Below, one piece after another: positions 1 through 7,301 of a stretch of 12,438 bases of DNA; position 1 is the stretch's first letter; every line of letters starts with the position of its first letter. The position numbers and the translations under genes are program-made. The notes beneath the pieces are model-generated. The model had not been told where the DNA came from and did no database searches. It worked only from the letters and a program-made list of their open reading frames with translations. The DNA is from Bacteroidales bacterium UBA2030 (GTDB lineage Bacteria; Bacteroidota; Bacteroidia; Bacteroidales; TTA-H9). The stretch is from contig DDBO01000039.1 of NCBI GenBank assembly GCA_002332755.1, forward strand, positions 1 to 12,438, in the 5' to 3' direction.

Positions 1-25
1 GAACTCGGAACTTGGAACTTGGAAC
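1..25. repeat. Short tandem heptamer repeat (GGAACTT)n
   Basis: Starting at base 7, the heptamer GGAACTT occurs twice in full and then as GGAAC, preceded by a degenerate copy (GAACTC). It sits immediately downstream of the stop codon of the minus-strand gene ending at base 28, and the window begins inside it, so its full length is unknown. It could be a simple-sequence repeat or the end of a longer intergenic repeat. No hairpin is visible in the part seen. Confidence 0.6.
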
Positions 26-27
26 AT

Positions 28-1011
28 TCATTCAATCCCCGAGTAATACTTCATAAACTGCATTCGTTCGTAGGCGGCAGGATTTTCAGCCCTATGATAA
101 GACAGCTTTCCAATAATATCATTAATACTCTTATATCCTTTTTCATCCAACCAGGTATTGATCTCATTGTTGATGCTGGCCACGCGGCTGATACCATATT
201 TATAGAGCACGCTGGCAACTTGAACAGCTTTGGCACCGGCCAGTAATAATTTTAGCACACTCTCACCATTGTAAACCCCCGTAGAACCGGCAATATCGCA
301 ATGCAGTTTATCGCTTAACATGGCAATCCAGCGCAAAGGCATATGCAATTCAGCAGGGTCGCTGAAAACAAATGCGGGTGCCACATCAAGTTCGTCCAGG
401 TCAATGTCGGGGCTGTAGAAACGATTAAACAATACCATCCCTTTAATTCCTGTCCATGAGAGCTGGGTAAATGTTTTAGCTAGGCCGGAGAAGTACCAGC
501 TTAGCTTCACTGCAACAGGTACATTTACTTTTTTAAGAACATCATTTACAATTTCAAAGTATTTCTTTTCATTTTCCTCGCCTGAACGGAAGGGATCGGA
601 GGGAAGGATAAAAATATTGAGTTCTATGGCATCGGCTCCGGCTTCTTGCAATTGGGTGGCAAAATCCGTCCATGAACCCGAGCTAAAACAGTTAATGCTT
701 GCAATAATTGGAACAGAAACCCTGTTTTTCGCTTCGCGGATGAGGTTAAGGTATTTATCAACTGCGTTTATTTCGGTGTAAGTTTTGATATAATCGTAGG
801 CTTCAGGATATGCGGGAGATTCCTGGTGGTTAAGCACTGAATGCGCCTCATGCCTAATCTGTTCTTCAAAAAGAGACTTTAGTACAATGGCACCAATGCC
901 TTGCCTGTCAAGCTCCTCAATATTTTTTAAGCTATTGGTTAATCCTGAACTGCCGGCAATCAGCGGGCTCCTGAGTTTTAGCCCCATGTATGAAGATGTA
1001 AGGTCGGCCAT
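28..1011 (-). CDS. Dihydroorotate dehydrogenase-like flavoprotein
   Basis: A 327-residue protein of the PyrD/dihydroorotate dehydrogenase superfamily, expected to be a cytosolic FMN-binding TIM barrel. Family landmarks in order are the N-terminal strand with RSPLIAGSSG (15-23), ASINC (104-108), ELNIF (130-134, where true enzymes have ELNxSCPN), VKLSW (168-172, the flavin-site lysine strand) and a C-terminal phosphate-binding stretch GSTGVYNG (242-249) followed by LLAGAKAVQV (256-265). The segment 130-140 lacks the Cys or Ser that serves as catalytic base in class 1 and class 2 enzymes. This is why I call it DHODH-like and not pyrD; its substrate is unknown. The start at 1011 lies about 22 bases after the transcription start predicted from a good Bacteroidota promoter. 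It appears monocistronic: the upstream gene ends at a terminator. Confidence 0.85.
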   Translation of the reverse strand: MADLTSSYMGLKLRSPLIAGSSGLTNSLKNIEELDRQGIGAIVLKSLFEEQIRHEAHSVLNHQESPAYPEAYDYIKTYTEINAVDKYLNLIREAKNRVSVPIIASINCFSSGSWTDFATQLQEAGADAIELNIFILPSDPFRSGEENEKKYFEIVNDVLKKVNVPVAVKLSWYFSGLAKTFTQLSWTGIKGMVLFNRFYSPDIDLDELDVAPAFVFSDPAELHMPLRWIAMLSDKLHCDIAGSTGVYNGESVLKLLLAGAKAVQVASVLYKYGISRVASINNEINTWLDEKGYKSINDIIGKLSYHRAENPAAYERMQFMKYYSGIE

Positions 1012-1039
1012 AACTTGTATTTTTTGTATTATTACTTCG

Positions 1040-1071
1040 CAAAGCTAAGAGAAAAGGAAGAATGGCCCAAG
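1040..1071 (-). promoter_or_regulatory. Bacteroidota-type promoter of the DHODH-like gene
   Basis: Read on the minus strand, CTTG (1071-1068) is followed after exactly 20 bases by TAGCTTTG (1047-1040). This matches the known Bacteroidota arrangement of TTTG/TTG, 19-21 bases, then TAnnTTTG. Transcription should begin near base 1034, leaving a leader of about 20-25 bases before the ATG at 1011. Confidence 0.65.
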
Positions 1072-1103
1072 AATTAAAAAAATTTTTAATCCACAGTCAT
1101 GTG

Positions 1104-1140
1104 ATAAAAAAGAAGGCTGCCCTATATCAGAGCAGCCTTT
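1104..1140 (-). terminator. Intrinsic terminator downstream of hppA
   Basis: The inverted repeat AAGGCTGC (1113-1120) and GCAGCCTT (1132-1139) forms a perfect 8-bp, GC-rich stem with an 11-base loop. On the minus strand the stem is followed by CTTTTTT (bases 1112 down to 1106), the U-tract of a factor-independent terminator. It lies about 45 bases past the hppA stop codon and would end that transcript before the DHODH-like gene. Confidence 0.85.
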
Positions 1141-1182
1141 GGCAAATGTTCGCCATGAAGTCTAACCCAATCGTAAAAAACG

Positions 1183-3585
1183 CTATTTTTTGATTCTCAT
1201 ATGGTAGAATGAACGATAGACGAAGAAAAGGCCAATAATGAGGAAAACAATACCGATATAAGGGCTGTAATTTGTGGTTCCGGTTTCTCTTGCGTTAACG
1301 GTCATGTGAATGGAAATTTCGGCTGCCAGTAGGCCGAAGAGTGTCGAGAATTTAATAATGGGATTCAAGGCCACGCTGGAAGTATCTTTGTAAGGGTCGC
1401 CCACAGTATCGCCAATCACAGTAGCAGCATGCAAGTCAGTGCCTTTTTGTTTGAGATCCACTTCAACCACTTTCTTTGCATTATCCCAGGCACCTCCTGC
1501 ATTGGCCATGTAGATAGCCTGGAATAATCCGAATACGGCAATGGATATCAGGTAGGAGACAAAGAAATTGGGATCGAAGAAGGAGAAGGCAAGGGTAAGA
1601 GAAAAGACCACACCGAAGATGTTCCACATACCATATTGGGCATAACGGGTGCAAATGCGTACAACCTCCTTACTGTCTTCCACACTTGCTTCATCTTTAT
1701 CAAGCCGAATGTTTTTCTTAATGTATTCAACAGCTCTATAGGCCCCGGTGGTAACAGCCTGCATGGAAGCACCCGAGAACCAATAAATTACGGCACCGCC
1801 GGAGATAAAACCTAAAACTACCATTGGATCGGTTAGTTGTAGTGCAAGCAGCCCGAATTTCTTAAGAATCAGAATAATGGCAAATATCATAGTTGTAGCA
1901 CCAATTACGGCTGTTCCGATAAGTACGGGCTTGGCCGTGGCTTTAAATGTATTGCCTGCTGAGTCGTTACTTTCCAGGTAGTGCTTTCCTCCTGTAAAAT
2001 CCGGATTGAAGCCATAATCGCGTTGAATTTCTTCAGAGATGCCTTTCCGGCTCTCTATTCTCGAAAGTTCAAATACGCTTTGCGCGTTGTCGGTGACAGG
2101 TCCATAACTGTCTACAGCAATGGTAACCGGGCCCATACCCAGAAAACCAAATGCCACCAGTCCGAATGCAAAGATGGCAGGGTATTCGCCAAAAATGGGG
2201 GCCTCAAAGGTTTTCGTTACTGAAAAGGCAAGCAACATTAAGGCAGCCATTACCATTCCTTTCCAAAATGCGCTAAAGTTGCCAGCTACCATACCCGAAA
2301 GAATGGTAAGAGAGGCTCCGCCTTCGCGACTAGCGTTTACTATCTCGTTTACATGCCTCGATCGGCTGCTTGTAAACACCTTTGTAAATTCGGGGATGAT
2401 GGCTGCAGCCAACGTTCCGCAACTAATGATAGTTGAAAGTTGCCACCAGAGATTGTGCAGAGGTTGTCCCTCGGCTGTGGTTAAATCTTTTAGTAAAAAA
2501 TAACTGATGGTATAAGTGACTAGGATGGAAACAAGAGAGGTTATCCAGATAAGGCGGGTAAGAGGTTCTTCAAAGTTAAATTTCAGGCTTTTGCCATACA
2601 TTTTGGAACTAATAGAGTGGTTAATGCTATAGCTAAACACCGAGGTAAATACCATGAGAATACGCATCATGAAAATCCAGACGATGAGCATGGATTGGAA
2701 AGGAAGCTCGGTGACAGCCAGCACAATGAAGGAAATGAGGGCTACCCCTGTGACACCATAGGTTTCGAAACCATCAGCCGTAGGGCCAATGCTATCTCCG
2801 GCATTATCACCAGTACAGTCGGCAATAACGCCCGGATTGCGCGGGTCGTCTTCTGGCAGACTAAAGAAGACTTTCATCAAATCGGCGCCTATATCTGCAA
2901 TTTTAGTGAAAATGCCCCCTGCTATGCGCAAGGCTGAAGCACCCAAAGATTCACCAATGGCAAATCCTACAAAACAAGCTCCTGCACTTTCGCCTGGAAC
3001 TACAAGCAATATGATGAGCATCATGATAAGTTCAACACTTATAAGCAGGAGCCCTACACTCATACCTGCCTGAAGAGGAATGGATACCACATCCCAAGGG
3101 CGGCCTCGCAGTGAAGCAAACGATGTGCGACTATTGGCCAGGGTATTTATTCGAATACCAAACCACGCTACTCCATAAGAACCTGCTATTCCTAACACCG
3201 TCCACATGAGCACAAGCAAAACTTTATCCACACTCATGTGCGATAGGAAAAAGAAATAGTAAAATATGATGACAGCGATGATACCTAATAAGATAGCTAA
3301 AAATCTACCCTGCTGTATGAGATAGGTTTTACAGGTTGCATAAATGGTCTCTGAAACCTCGAGCATGCTGTAATGAACAGGCAGTTTTCTAATCCGCAAA
3401 TATTGCACTATCCCGAAAAGTAGGCCTAAAAGGATAATTATAGACGAATACCAAAGTAATTGGCTACCGGAAAACACATTGGCAAAAAACTGATTTTTCA
3501 ATTCAGGAATTTTCAAATCCGCTTCGCTTGCGAAGCTAATGAGAGGCAAAAGCGCCGCTGCAGTAAACAACCCTATTTTTTTCAT
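1183..3585 (-). CDS. hppA: Membrane-bound (proton-pumping type) pyrophosphatase, divergent group
   Basis: An integral membrane pyrophosphatase that couples hydrolysis of PPi to ion export. In 800-residue numbering the active-site motifs are DDPRNPG (246-252), GDNAGDSIGPTADGFETY (259-276), PVTDNA (496-501), GGAWDNAKK (697-705) and GDTVGDPYKDT (725-735), spread over about 16 hydrophobic segments. GNTFKATAK (544-552) carries lysine where K+-dependent enzymes have alanine, so K+ independence and proton transport are expected. GPTADGFETYGVTG, a one-residue shortening before EDDPRNPG, and a cleavable-looking N-terminal signal followed by a longer N-terminal region resemble the divergent, Na+-inhibited H+-PPases described from Chlorobium and Cellulomonas; that subgroup call is inference. 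Start: an in-frame ATG also exists at 3609, but it falls on the predicted transcription start, so the ATG at 3585 (MKKIGLF) is preferred. It is transcribed divergently from the nucleoside/thymidylate operon and ends at a terminator. Confidence 0.9.
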   Translation of the reverse strand: MKKIGLFTAAALLPLISFASEADLKIPELKNQFFANVFSGSQLLWYSSIIILLGLLFGIVQYLRIRKLPVHYSMLEVSETIYATCKTYLIQQGRFLAILLGIIAVIIFYYFFFLSHMSVDKVLLVLMWTVLGIAGSYGVAWFGIRINTLANSRTSFASLRGRPWDVVSIPLQAGMSVGLLLISVELIMMLIILLVVPGESAGACFVGFAIGESLGASALRIAGGIFTKIADIGADLMKVFFSLPEDDPRNPGVIADCTGDNAGDSIGPTADGFETYGVTGVALISFIVLAVTELPFQSMLIVWIFMMRILMVFTSVFSYSINHSISSKMYGKSLKFNFEEPLTRLIWITSLVSILVTYTISYFLLKDLTTAEGQPLHNLWWQLSTIISCGTLAAAIIPEFTKVFTSSRSRHVNEIVNASREGGASLTILSGMVAGNFSAFWKGMVMAALMLLAFSVTKTFEAPIFGEYPAIFAFGLVAFGFLGMGPVTIAVDSYGPVTDNAQSVFELSRIESRKGISEEIQRDYGFNPDFTGGKHYLESNDSAGNTFKATAKPVLIGTAVIGATTMIFAIILILKKFGLLALQLTDPMVVLGFISGGAVIYWFSGASMQAVTTGAYRAVEYIKKNIRLDKDEASVEDSKEVVRICTRYAQYGMWNIFGVVFSLTLAFSFFDPNFFVSYLISIAVFGLFQAIYMANAGGAWDNAKKVVEVDLKQKGTDLHAATVIGDTVGDPYKDTSSVALNPIIKFSTLFGLLAAEISIHMTVNARETGTTNYSPYIGIVFLIIGLFFVYRSFYHMRIKK

Positions 3586-3613
3586 AGATGAAAAGTTGAA
3601 TATTTTCATGCTG

Positions 3614-3644
3614 CAAACCTATAAAGATTTATTCACTTCGCAAA
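3614..3644 (-). promoter_or_regulatory. Bacteroidota-type promoter of hppA
   Basis: On the minus strand TTTG (3644-3641) is followed after exactly 19 bases by TAGGTTTG (3621-3614). Both boxes and the spacing match the Bacteroidota consensus. The transcription start should fall at about 3607-3610, which coincides with the upstream ATG (3609-3607) and so argues that translation begins at 3585. The -33 box lies inside a perfect 14-bp palindrome. Confidence 0.75.
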
Positions 3645-3652
3645 CGTTTGCG
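3639..3652. promoter_or_regulatory. 14-bp perfect palindrome, candidate operator on hppA promoter
   Basis: CGCAAACGTTTGCG is a perfect 14-bp dyad with a central CG. This is the form bound by LacI/GalR-family regulators and is strikingly like the enterobacterial PurR operator core. It covers the -33 box of the hppA promoter, so a bound protein would be expected to block transcription. No regulator gene of that family is present in the window, so the binding protein is unknown. Confidence 0.5.
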
Positions 3653-3682
3653 GTGTATTTTTTTTAAAATCATATTTCGTAG

Positions 3683-3695
3683 ATTGATAATCAAT
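3683..3695. promoter_or_regulatory. 13-bp perfect dyad in divergent intergenic region
   Basis: ATTGATAATCAAT has two perfect 6-bp arms around a single A. It lies midway between the hppA promoter and the -7 element of the divergent operon. It is AT-rich, so chance occurrence is possible; it is recorded as a possible protein-binding site or simply a flexible AT segment. Confidence 0.25.
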
Positions 3696-3737
3696 AAAAT
3701 TTATTACAGTTGTGGTAAAAGTTTAGCCAGATTTGAT

Positions 3738-3745
3738 TAGTTTTG
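3738..3745 (+). promoter_or_regulatory. Candidate -7 promoter element of the nuclease/nupC/thyA operon
   Basis: TAGTTTTG fits TAnnTTTG exactly. No clean TTTG -33 box is found 19-21 bases upstream; the nearest is TTG at 3710-3712, 25 bases away. If used, transcription would start near 3750 and give a leader of about 80 bases before the ATG at 3832. Confidence 0.4.
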
Positions 3746-3831
3746 CTTTCTTTGTAGAAAAAGGTAAATCTTGCCCCTTTTGAAGGCTGATGCCTGAAAA
3801 TGATTTATTTATAAATCCTTGAACAGGAGAA

Positions 3832-4404
3832 ATGGATAAGATTAGGATGGAAATTGTGGGGATGTCGTACAGCCAATTGCAAAACGGGGCGTATGCGCTC
3901 ATCCTCGGTGAAGTTGATGGGAAGAGACGGTTACCCATTGTTATTGGTAGTTTTGAAGCACAAGCCATTGCCATTGCGCTGGAAAAAATGAAACCTGCCC
4001 GTCCGCTCACCCACGATCTTTTTAAATCTTTTGCTGAAACTTTTGGAGTAACACTTCTCGAAGTGGTCATCAATAAATTTATTGAAGGGGTATTTCATGC
4101 TGTTTTGGTTTGCGACGATGGTCATAATGTGGTAGAAATTGATTCGCGCACCTCCGATGCAGTTGCTCTGGCCTTGAGGTTCAATTGTCCCATATATACT
4201 ACTGAAGCAATTTTAAAGGCTGCCGGAGTTGAGATGGATGCAGAGGCACTCGAAGAAGAGGATGAAGATAATCCTCAGAATGAAAATAATCCGTGGGCAT
4301 CGTATACCGATGAAGAGCTTGAAGAAATGATGAAGAAGGCAATTGAAGACGAAGAATATGAAAAAGCCTCGCAAATCAGGGATGAACTCAAACGTCGTAA
4401 ATAA
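3832..4404 (+). CDS. Bifunctional nuclease-family (DUF151) protein with C-terminal UVR motif
   Basis: A 190-residue soluble protein. Residues 1-136 match the bifunctional nuclease (BFN/DUF151) domain, with the conserved LPIVIGSFEAQAIAIAL (34-50), RPLTHDL (57-63) and the acidic-serine core IDSRTSDAVALALR (103-116). A very acidic linker (about 137-157) leads to a helical UvrB/UvrC-type (UVR) motif at 158-190, with EYEKASQIRDELK (175-187). This domain pair is common in Bacteroidota; related domains have been reported to have nuclease activity, but the cellular role is unsettled. The start is supported by AGGAGA at 3825-3830, one base upstream of the ATG, which is closer than ideal; an alternative ATG lies at 3847. 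It is the first gene of the putative operon, with nupC starting 34 bases downstream. Confidence 0.88.
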   Translation: MDKIRMEIVGMSYSQLQNGAYALILGEVDGKRRLPIVIGSFEAQAIAIALEKMKPARPLTHDLFKSFAETFGVTLLEVVINKFIEGVFHAVLVCDDGHNVVEIDSRTSDAVALALRFNCPIYTTEAILKAAGVEMDAEALEEEDEDNPQNENNPWASYTDEELEEMMKKAIEDEEYEKASQIRDELKRRK

Positions 4405-4438
4405 ATTAACTAACCTATTCTAAAGCAATTTTTTAATA

Positions 4439-5899
4439 ATGAAAATTAGCAGAAACTTTTTATCAGTTGCTTTGCTGGTTCTTTTATTACTGGTGATGTT
4501 TGTTCCCTCGGTCTTAGCCGATACGGTGGTAAAGGCAAGTGCTGATTCACTGGCTGTTCAATCTGCTGCCTCGGCCCAGCAAACCTTGCCCGAATTAGGA
4601 GGATTCAATTTTAACTCTCTCTTGAGGGGGATTGTGGGTATGGCTGTTTTAGTAGTTTTGACCTGGTTGCTGAGCAATAACCGTAAGGCTGTCAATTGGA
4701 AGGTGGTAGCTACCGGGCTGGCTATTCAGGTTACTCTGGCCGTTGGCGTACTTTATATCCCCCCCGTACGCGTACTTTTTGAAGTCGGGGGTAAGGTATT
4801 TGTGGAAATACTCAACTTTACCAAGGCGGGAAGTGAGTTCATATTAGGTGGATTGCTCGACAGTACAAAATTTGGATTCATTTTCGCTTTTCAGGTTCTC
4901 CCTACCATTATTTTCTTTTCCGCTTTGATGAGCCTTCTGTTTTACCTGGGAATTATTCAGATAGTGGTGAAAGGATTTGCCTGGGTATTGGCACGAACCC
5001 TGAAAATCAGCGGGCCTGAAAGCTTATGTGCAGCCGGCAATATTTTTCTGGGGCAAACCGAAGCTCCTCTGATGATTAAGCCATATCTCCCCAGCATGAC
5101 CCGTTCCGAAATATTTCTGGTGATGACTGCAGGAATGGCTACCATGGCTGGAGGTGTATTAGCCGCTTATATTAGTTTTTTGGGAGGTACCGACCCTGTT
5201 CAGCGACTGATTTTTGCAAAACACCTGCTTGCAGCTTCTGTCATGGCAGCTCCCGGGGCAGTTGTCATATCCAAAATCCTTGTTCCCCAAACTGAAACCG
5301 TTGACCGTACGGTAAGCGTTCCCAGAGATAAATTGGGTTCTAATGTGCTCGACGCTATTTCAAATGGAACCTCTGAAGGTCTTAAATTGGCTGCCAACGT
5401 GGCGGCTATGCTTGTTGTATTTGTTGCCTTCATTGCCATGTTCAATTATATCCTAAGCGATTTAGTGGGTAATTATACCGGTCTCAACGCCAAAATTGTG
5501 GCTATGACAGCAGGAAAATACAACGGGCTCACACTTCAATTTCTCCTGGGATATTTGTTTGCTCCTTTAATGTGGCTCATTGGTGTTAATTTTCAGGATA
5601 TCACGTTGGTGGGCAGCTTGTTGGGTCAAAAATTAATATTAACTGAATTTGTGGGCTATATAAGCCTGGCCGATTATAAGGTTGCGGGTTTGTTTAGTGA
5701 TCCCAAGAGCATCATTATTTCTACTTATATTCTGTGTGGCTTTGCCAATTTTGCCAGCATTGGTATTCAAATTGGCGGTATTGGCTCGCTCGCGCCAAAC
5801 CAGCGCAGCCAGCTGGCTGCTTTTGGATTTAGGGCACTTATCGGAGGCACAATTGCCGCACTCATGTCGGCTACCATCGTGGGTATGATAACCGGCTAA
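4439..5899 (+). CDS. Concentrative nucleoside transporter (CNT/NupC family)
   Basis: A 486-residue inner-membrane nucleoside:cation symporter. An N-terminal hydrophobic signal-like segment (about 8-27) and a polar stretch (28-58) precede the CNT core. Substrate-site landmarks are GNIFLGQTEAPL (200-211, including the QTE triplet), LTEF (401-404, with the conserved glutamate) and FANFASIGI (435-443, matching the F-x-N-x-x-S pattern of structurally known CNTs). About ten hydrophobic segments follow the usual CNT layout. The second motif reads LTEF where many relatives have LNEF, which may affect selectivity. The coupling ion (Na+ or H+) cannot be read from the sequence. It is 34 bases after the nuclease-family gene and 3 bases before the next lipoprotein, so almost certainly co-transcribed. 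Its place ahead of thyA fits nucleoside salvage. Confidence 0.92.
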   Translation: MKISRNFLSVALLVLLLLVMFVPSVLADTVVKASADSLAVQSAASAQQTLPELGGFNFNSLLRGIVGMAVLVVLTWLLSNNRKAVNWKVVATGLAIQVTLAVGVLYIPPVRVLFEVGGKVFVEILNFTKAGSEFILGGLLDSTKFGFIFAFQVLPTIIFFSALMSLLFYLGIIQIVVKGFAWVLARTLKISGPESLCAAGNIFLGQTEAPLMIKPYLPSMTRSEIFLVMTAGMATMAGGVLAAYISFLGGTDPVQRLIFAKHLLAASVMAAPGAVVISKILVPQTETVDRTVSVPRDKLGSNVLDAISNGTSEGLKLAANVAAMLVVFVAFIAMFNYILSDLVGNYTGLNAKIVAMTAGKYNGLTLQFLLGYLFAPLMWLIGVNFQDITLVGSLLGQKLILTEFVGYISLADYKVAGLFSDPKSIIISTYILCGFANFASIGIQIGGIGSLAPNQRSQLAAFGFRALIGGTIAALMSATIVGMITG

Positions 5900-5902
5900 G
5901 TT

Positions 5903-6478
5903 ATGTTGGGCAGGAGATTTCTTACATCCACGGTTCTTTTATTTTCCCTTCTGGTTTCCTGCCAGCATCCTGAATACACTAAAATTTCTCCCATGGGCGA
6001 TGACCATTTTCTACGCATGGTCGTCGAAACACCTGCCGGAGATTCTTTATGGTACCAATATGATTTTTCTCTCAAAAAGTTTGTCTCCCGTATGCCCCTC
6101 CCTTCAAAGTTGCCTCAAAACTGGAACCTGGGGTTTATTCCGTCAGGAATTAATCATACCCATGATTACCGTTTGGCTGAAATACTGCTGATTGGCCCCC
6201 AAAAACCTCAGGGCACGCTTCTGAAAGTAATTCCTATTTCTCTTTTATATTTGAATACCAACAGGGAAAGGGCATTAGTGGTAGCTGTGCCAGCTGACCC
6301 TGCCGATCGTCCTGATGGAGTGGAGAATGCCGAGGTTTTTGCTCTTGAAAATCCCAATATTTTCCGGACTATTGAAGAAAAAATCGCCCTTTCGTTGTTT
6401 AAAGTTAACCCTGAAAATCTTTTCTGGGCCGATCAAACAGAAGCCTGGCATTTCATTAGTTCTAAAATTAAAAATTAA
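5903..6478 (+). CDS. Lipoprotein with degenerate family I inorganic pyrophosphatase-like domain
   Basis: A 191-residue predicted lipoprotein: hydrophobic signal and lipobox LLVSC with lipidated Cys20, so it should be anchored to a membrane facing the periplasm or exterior. By eye the rest aligns with soluble family I pyrophosphatase: VVETPAG (40-46) with the substrate-site Glu, SRM (62-64) with the conserved Arg, LGFIP (76-80), a strand LAEILLIG (91-98), IPISLL (110-115), VVAVPAD (126-132), and a C-terminal LFK (165-167) with the conserved Lys. The residues that bind metal and PPi are mostly lost: the DGDPxD loop reads HDYRLAE (87-93), the K-Y-E strand reads W-Y-Q, and the D-x-K before the AVP motif reads R-A-L. 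It is therefore probably not an active PPase. It is 3 bases after the transporter stop and 22 bases before thyA. The alignment was made manually; an alternative is an unrelated lipoprotein. Confidence 0.7.
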   Translation: MLGRRFLTSTVLLFSLLVSCQHPEYTKISPMGDDHFLRMVVETPAGDSLWYQYDFSLKKFVSRMPLPSKLPQNWNLGFIPSGINHTHDYRLAEILLIGPQKPQGTLLKVIPISLLYLNTNRERALVVAVPADPADRPDGVENAEVFALENPNIFRTIEEKIALSLFKVNPENLFWADQTEAWHFISSKIKN

Positions 6479-6500
6479 TAATACAAAAAGATAAATCGTC

Positions 6501-7295
6501 ATGCGGCAATATCTCGATTTGTTGAGGCATGTGCTTGAAAACGGTACACCCAAAAACGACCGTACGGGTACCGGCACACTCAGCGTTTTTGGCTATCAAA
6601 TGCGATTCAATCTTGAAGAGGGATTCCCTTTGCTGACCACCAAGAAGTTACATATTCGCAGCATTATATATGAATTATTATGGTTTTTGAGAGGAGAAAC
6701 CAATATTAAATATCTGAATGACAATAAGGTAACCATTTGGGACGAATGGGCCGATGAGAACGGCGACTTAGGACCTATTTACGGTTATCAATGGCGATCG
6801 TGGACTGCTCCCGACGGCCGTATTATTGACCAGATAAACCAGGTAGTGGAGTCTATCAGGAATAATCCTGACTCCCGCAGACATATCGTAAGTGCCTGGA
6901 ATGTAGGAGAACTCGATAAAATGGCCTTACCTCCCTGTCATATCCTTTTCCAGTTTTATGTCGCTAATGGAAAACTCAGTTGCCAGCTATATCAGCGCAG
7001 TGCCGACATCTTTTTGGGTGTTCCTTTTAATATTGCCTCTTATTCTATGCTTTTAATGATGATGGCTCAGGTGACGGGTCTTCGCCCGGGCGAATTCATT
7101 CATACGCTGGGCGATGCTCATATTTATAATAATCACCTCGAACAAGTGAAGCTTCAACTGACGCGTGAACCCTACCCGCTCCCTGCCTTGCGACTGAATC
7201 CGAATGTAAAATCAATCTTTGATTTCAAATTCGAAGATTTTGAAATTGTCAATTATCAGGCTCATCCCCATATCAAAGGAGAAATATCAGTTTAA
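6501..7295 (+). CDS. thyA: Thymidylate synthase
   Basis: Cytosolic enzyme that methylates dUMP to dTMP using methylenetetrahydrofolate. The protein is 264 residues, the same length as the E. coli enzyme, and appears complete. Landmarks are the N-terminal phosphate-binding DRTGTGT (20-26), SRRHIVSAWN (125-134), the catalytic cysteine Cys146 in PPCHILFQFYV (144-154), QRSADIFLGVPFNIASY (165-181) with the dUMP-binding Asp and Asn, and HIYNNH (207-212). The ATG at 6501 gives the standard N-terminus. folA begins 6 bases after its stop, and together they make a folate cycle: ThyA yields dihydrofolate and FolA reduces it. No separate promoter was recognised, so it probably depends on the upstream operon promoter. 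Confidence 0.97.
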   Translation: MRQYLDLLRHVLENGTPKNDRTGTGTLSVFGYQMRFNLEEGFPLLTTKKLHIRSIIYELLWFLRGETNIKYLNDNKVTIWDEWADENGDLGPIYGYQWRSWTAPDGRIIDQINQVVESIRNNPDSRRHIVSAWNVGELDKMALPPCHILFQFYVANGKLSCQLYQRSADIFLGVPFNIASYSMLLMMMAQVTGLRPGEFIHTLGDAHIYNNHLEQVKLQLTREPYPLPALRLNPNVKSIFDFKFEDFEIVNYQAHPHIKGEISV

Positions 7296-7301
7296 ATCCT
7301 C

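Noticed and set aside
28..1011. Naming the DHODH-like gene pyrD
   Set aside because: The catalytic-base position in the ELNxSCPN loop is not conserved, so true dihydroorotate dehydrogenase activity is doubtful.
2120..2503. Plus-strand open frame of 127 codons opposite hppA
   Set aside because: It lies wholly within the strongly conserved hppA coding sequence on the other strand, and its translation has no domain-like pattern; a shadow frame.
3639..3652. Assignment of the palindrome to PurR itself
   Set aside because: PurR of that specificity is known from gammaproteobacteria. Sequence resemblance alone cannot name the binding protein in this phylum, so only a LacI-like operator is suggested.
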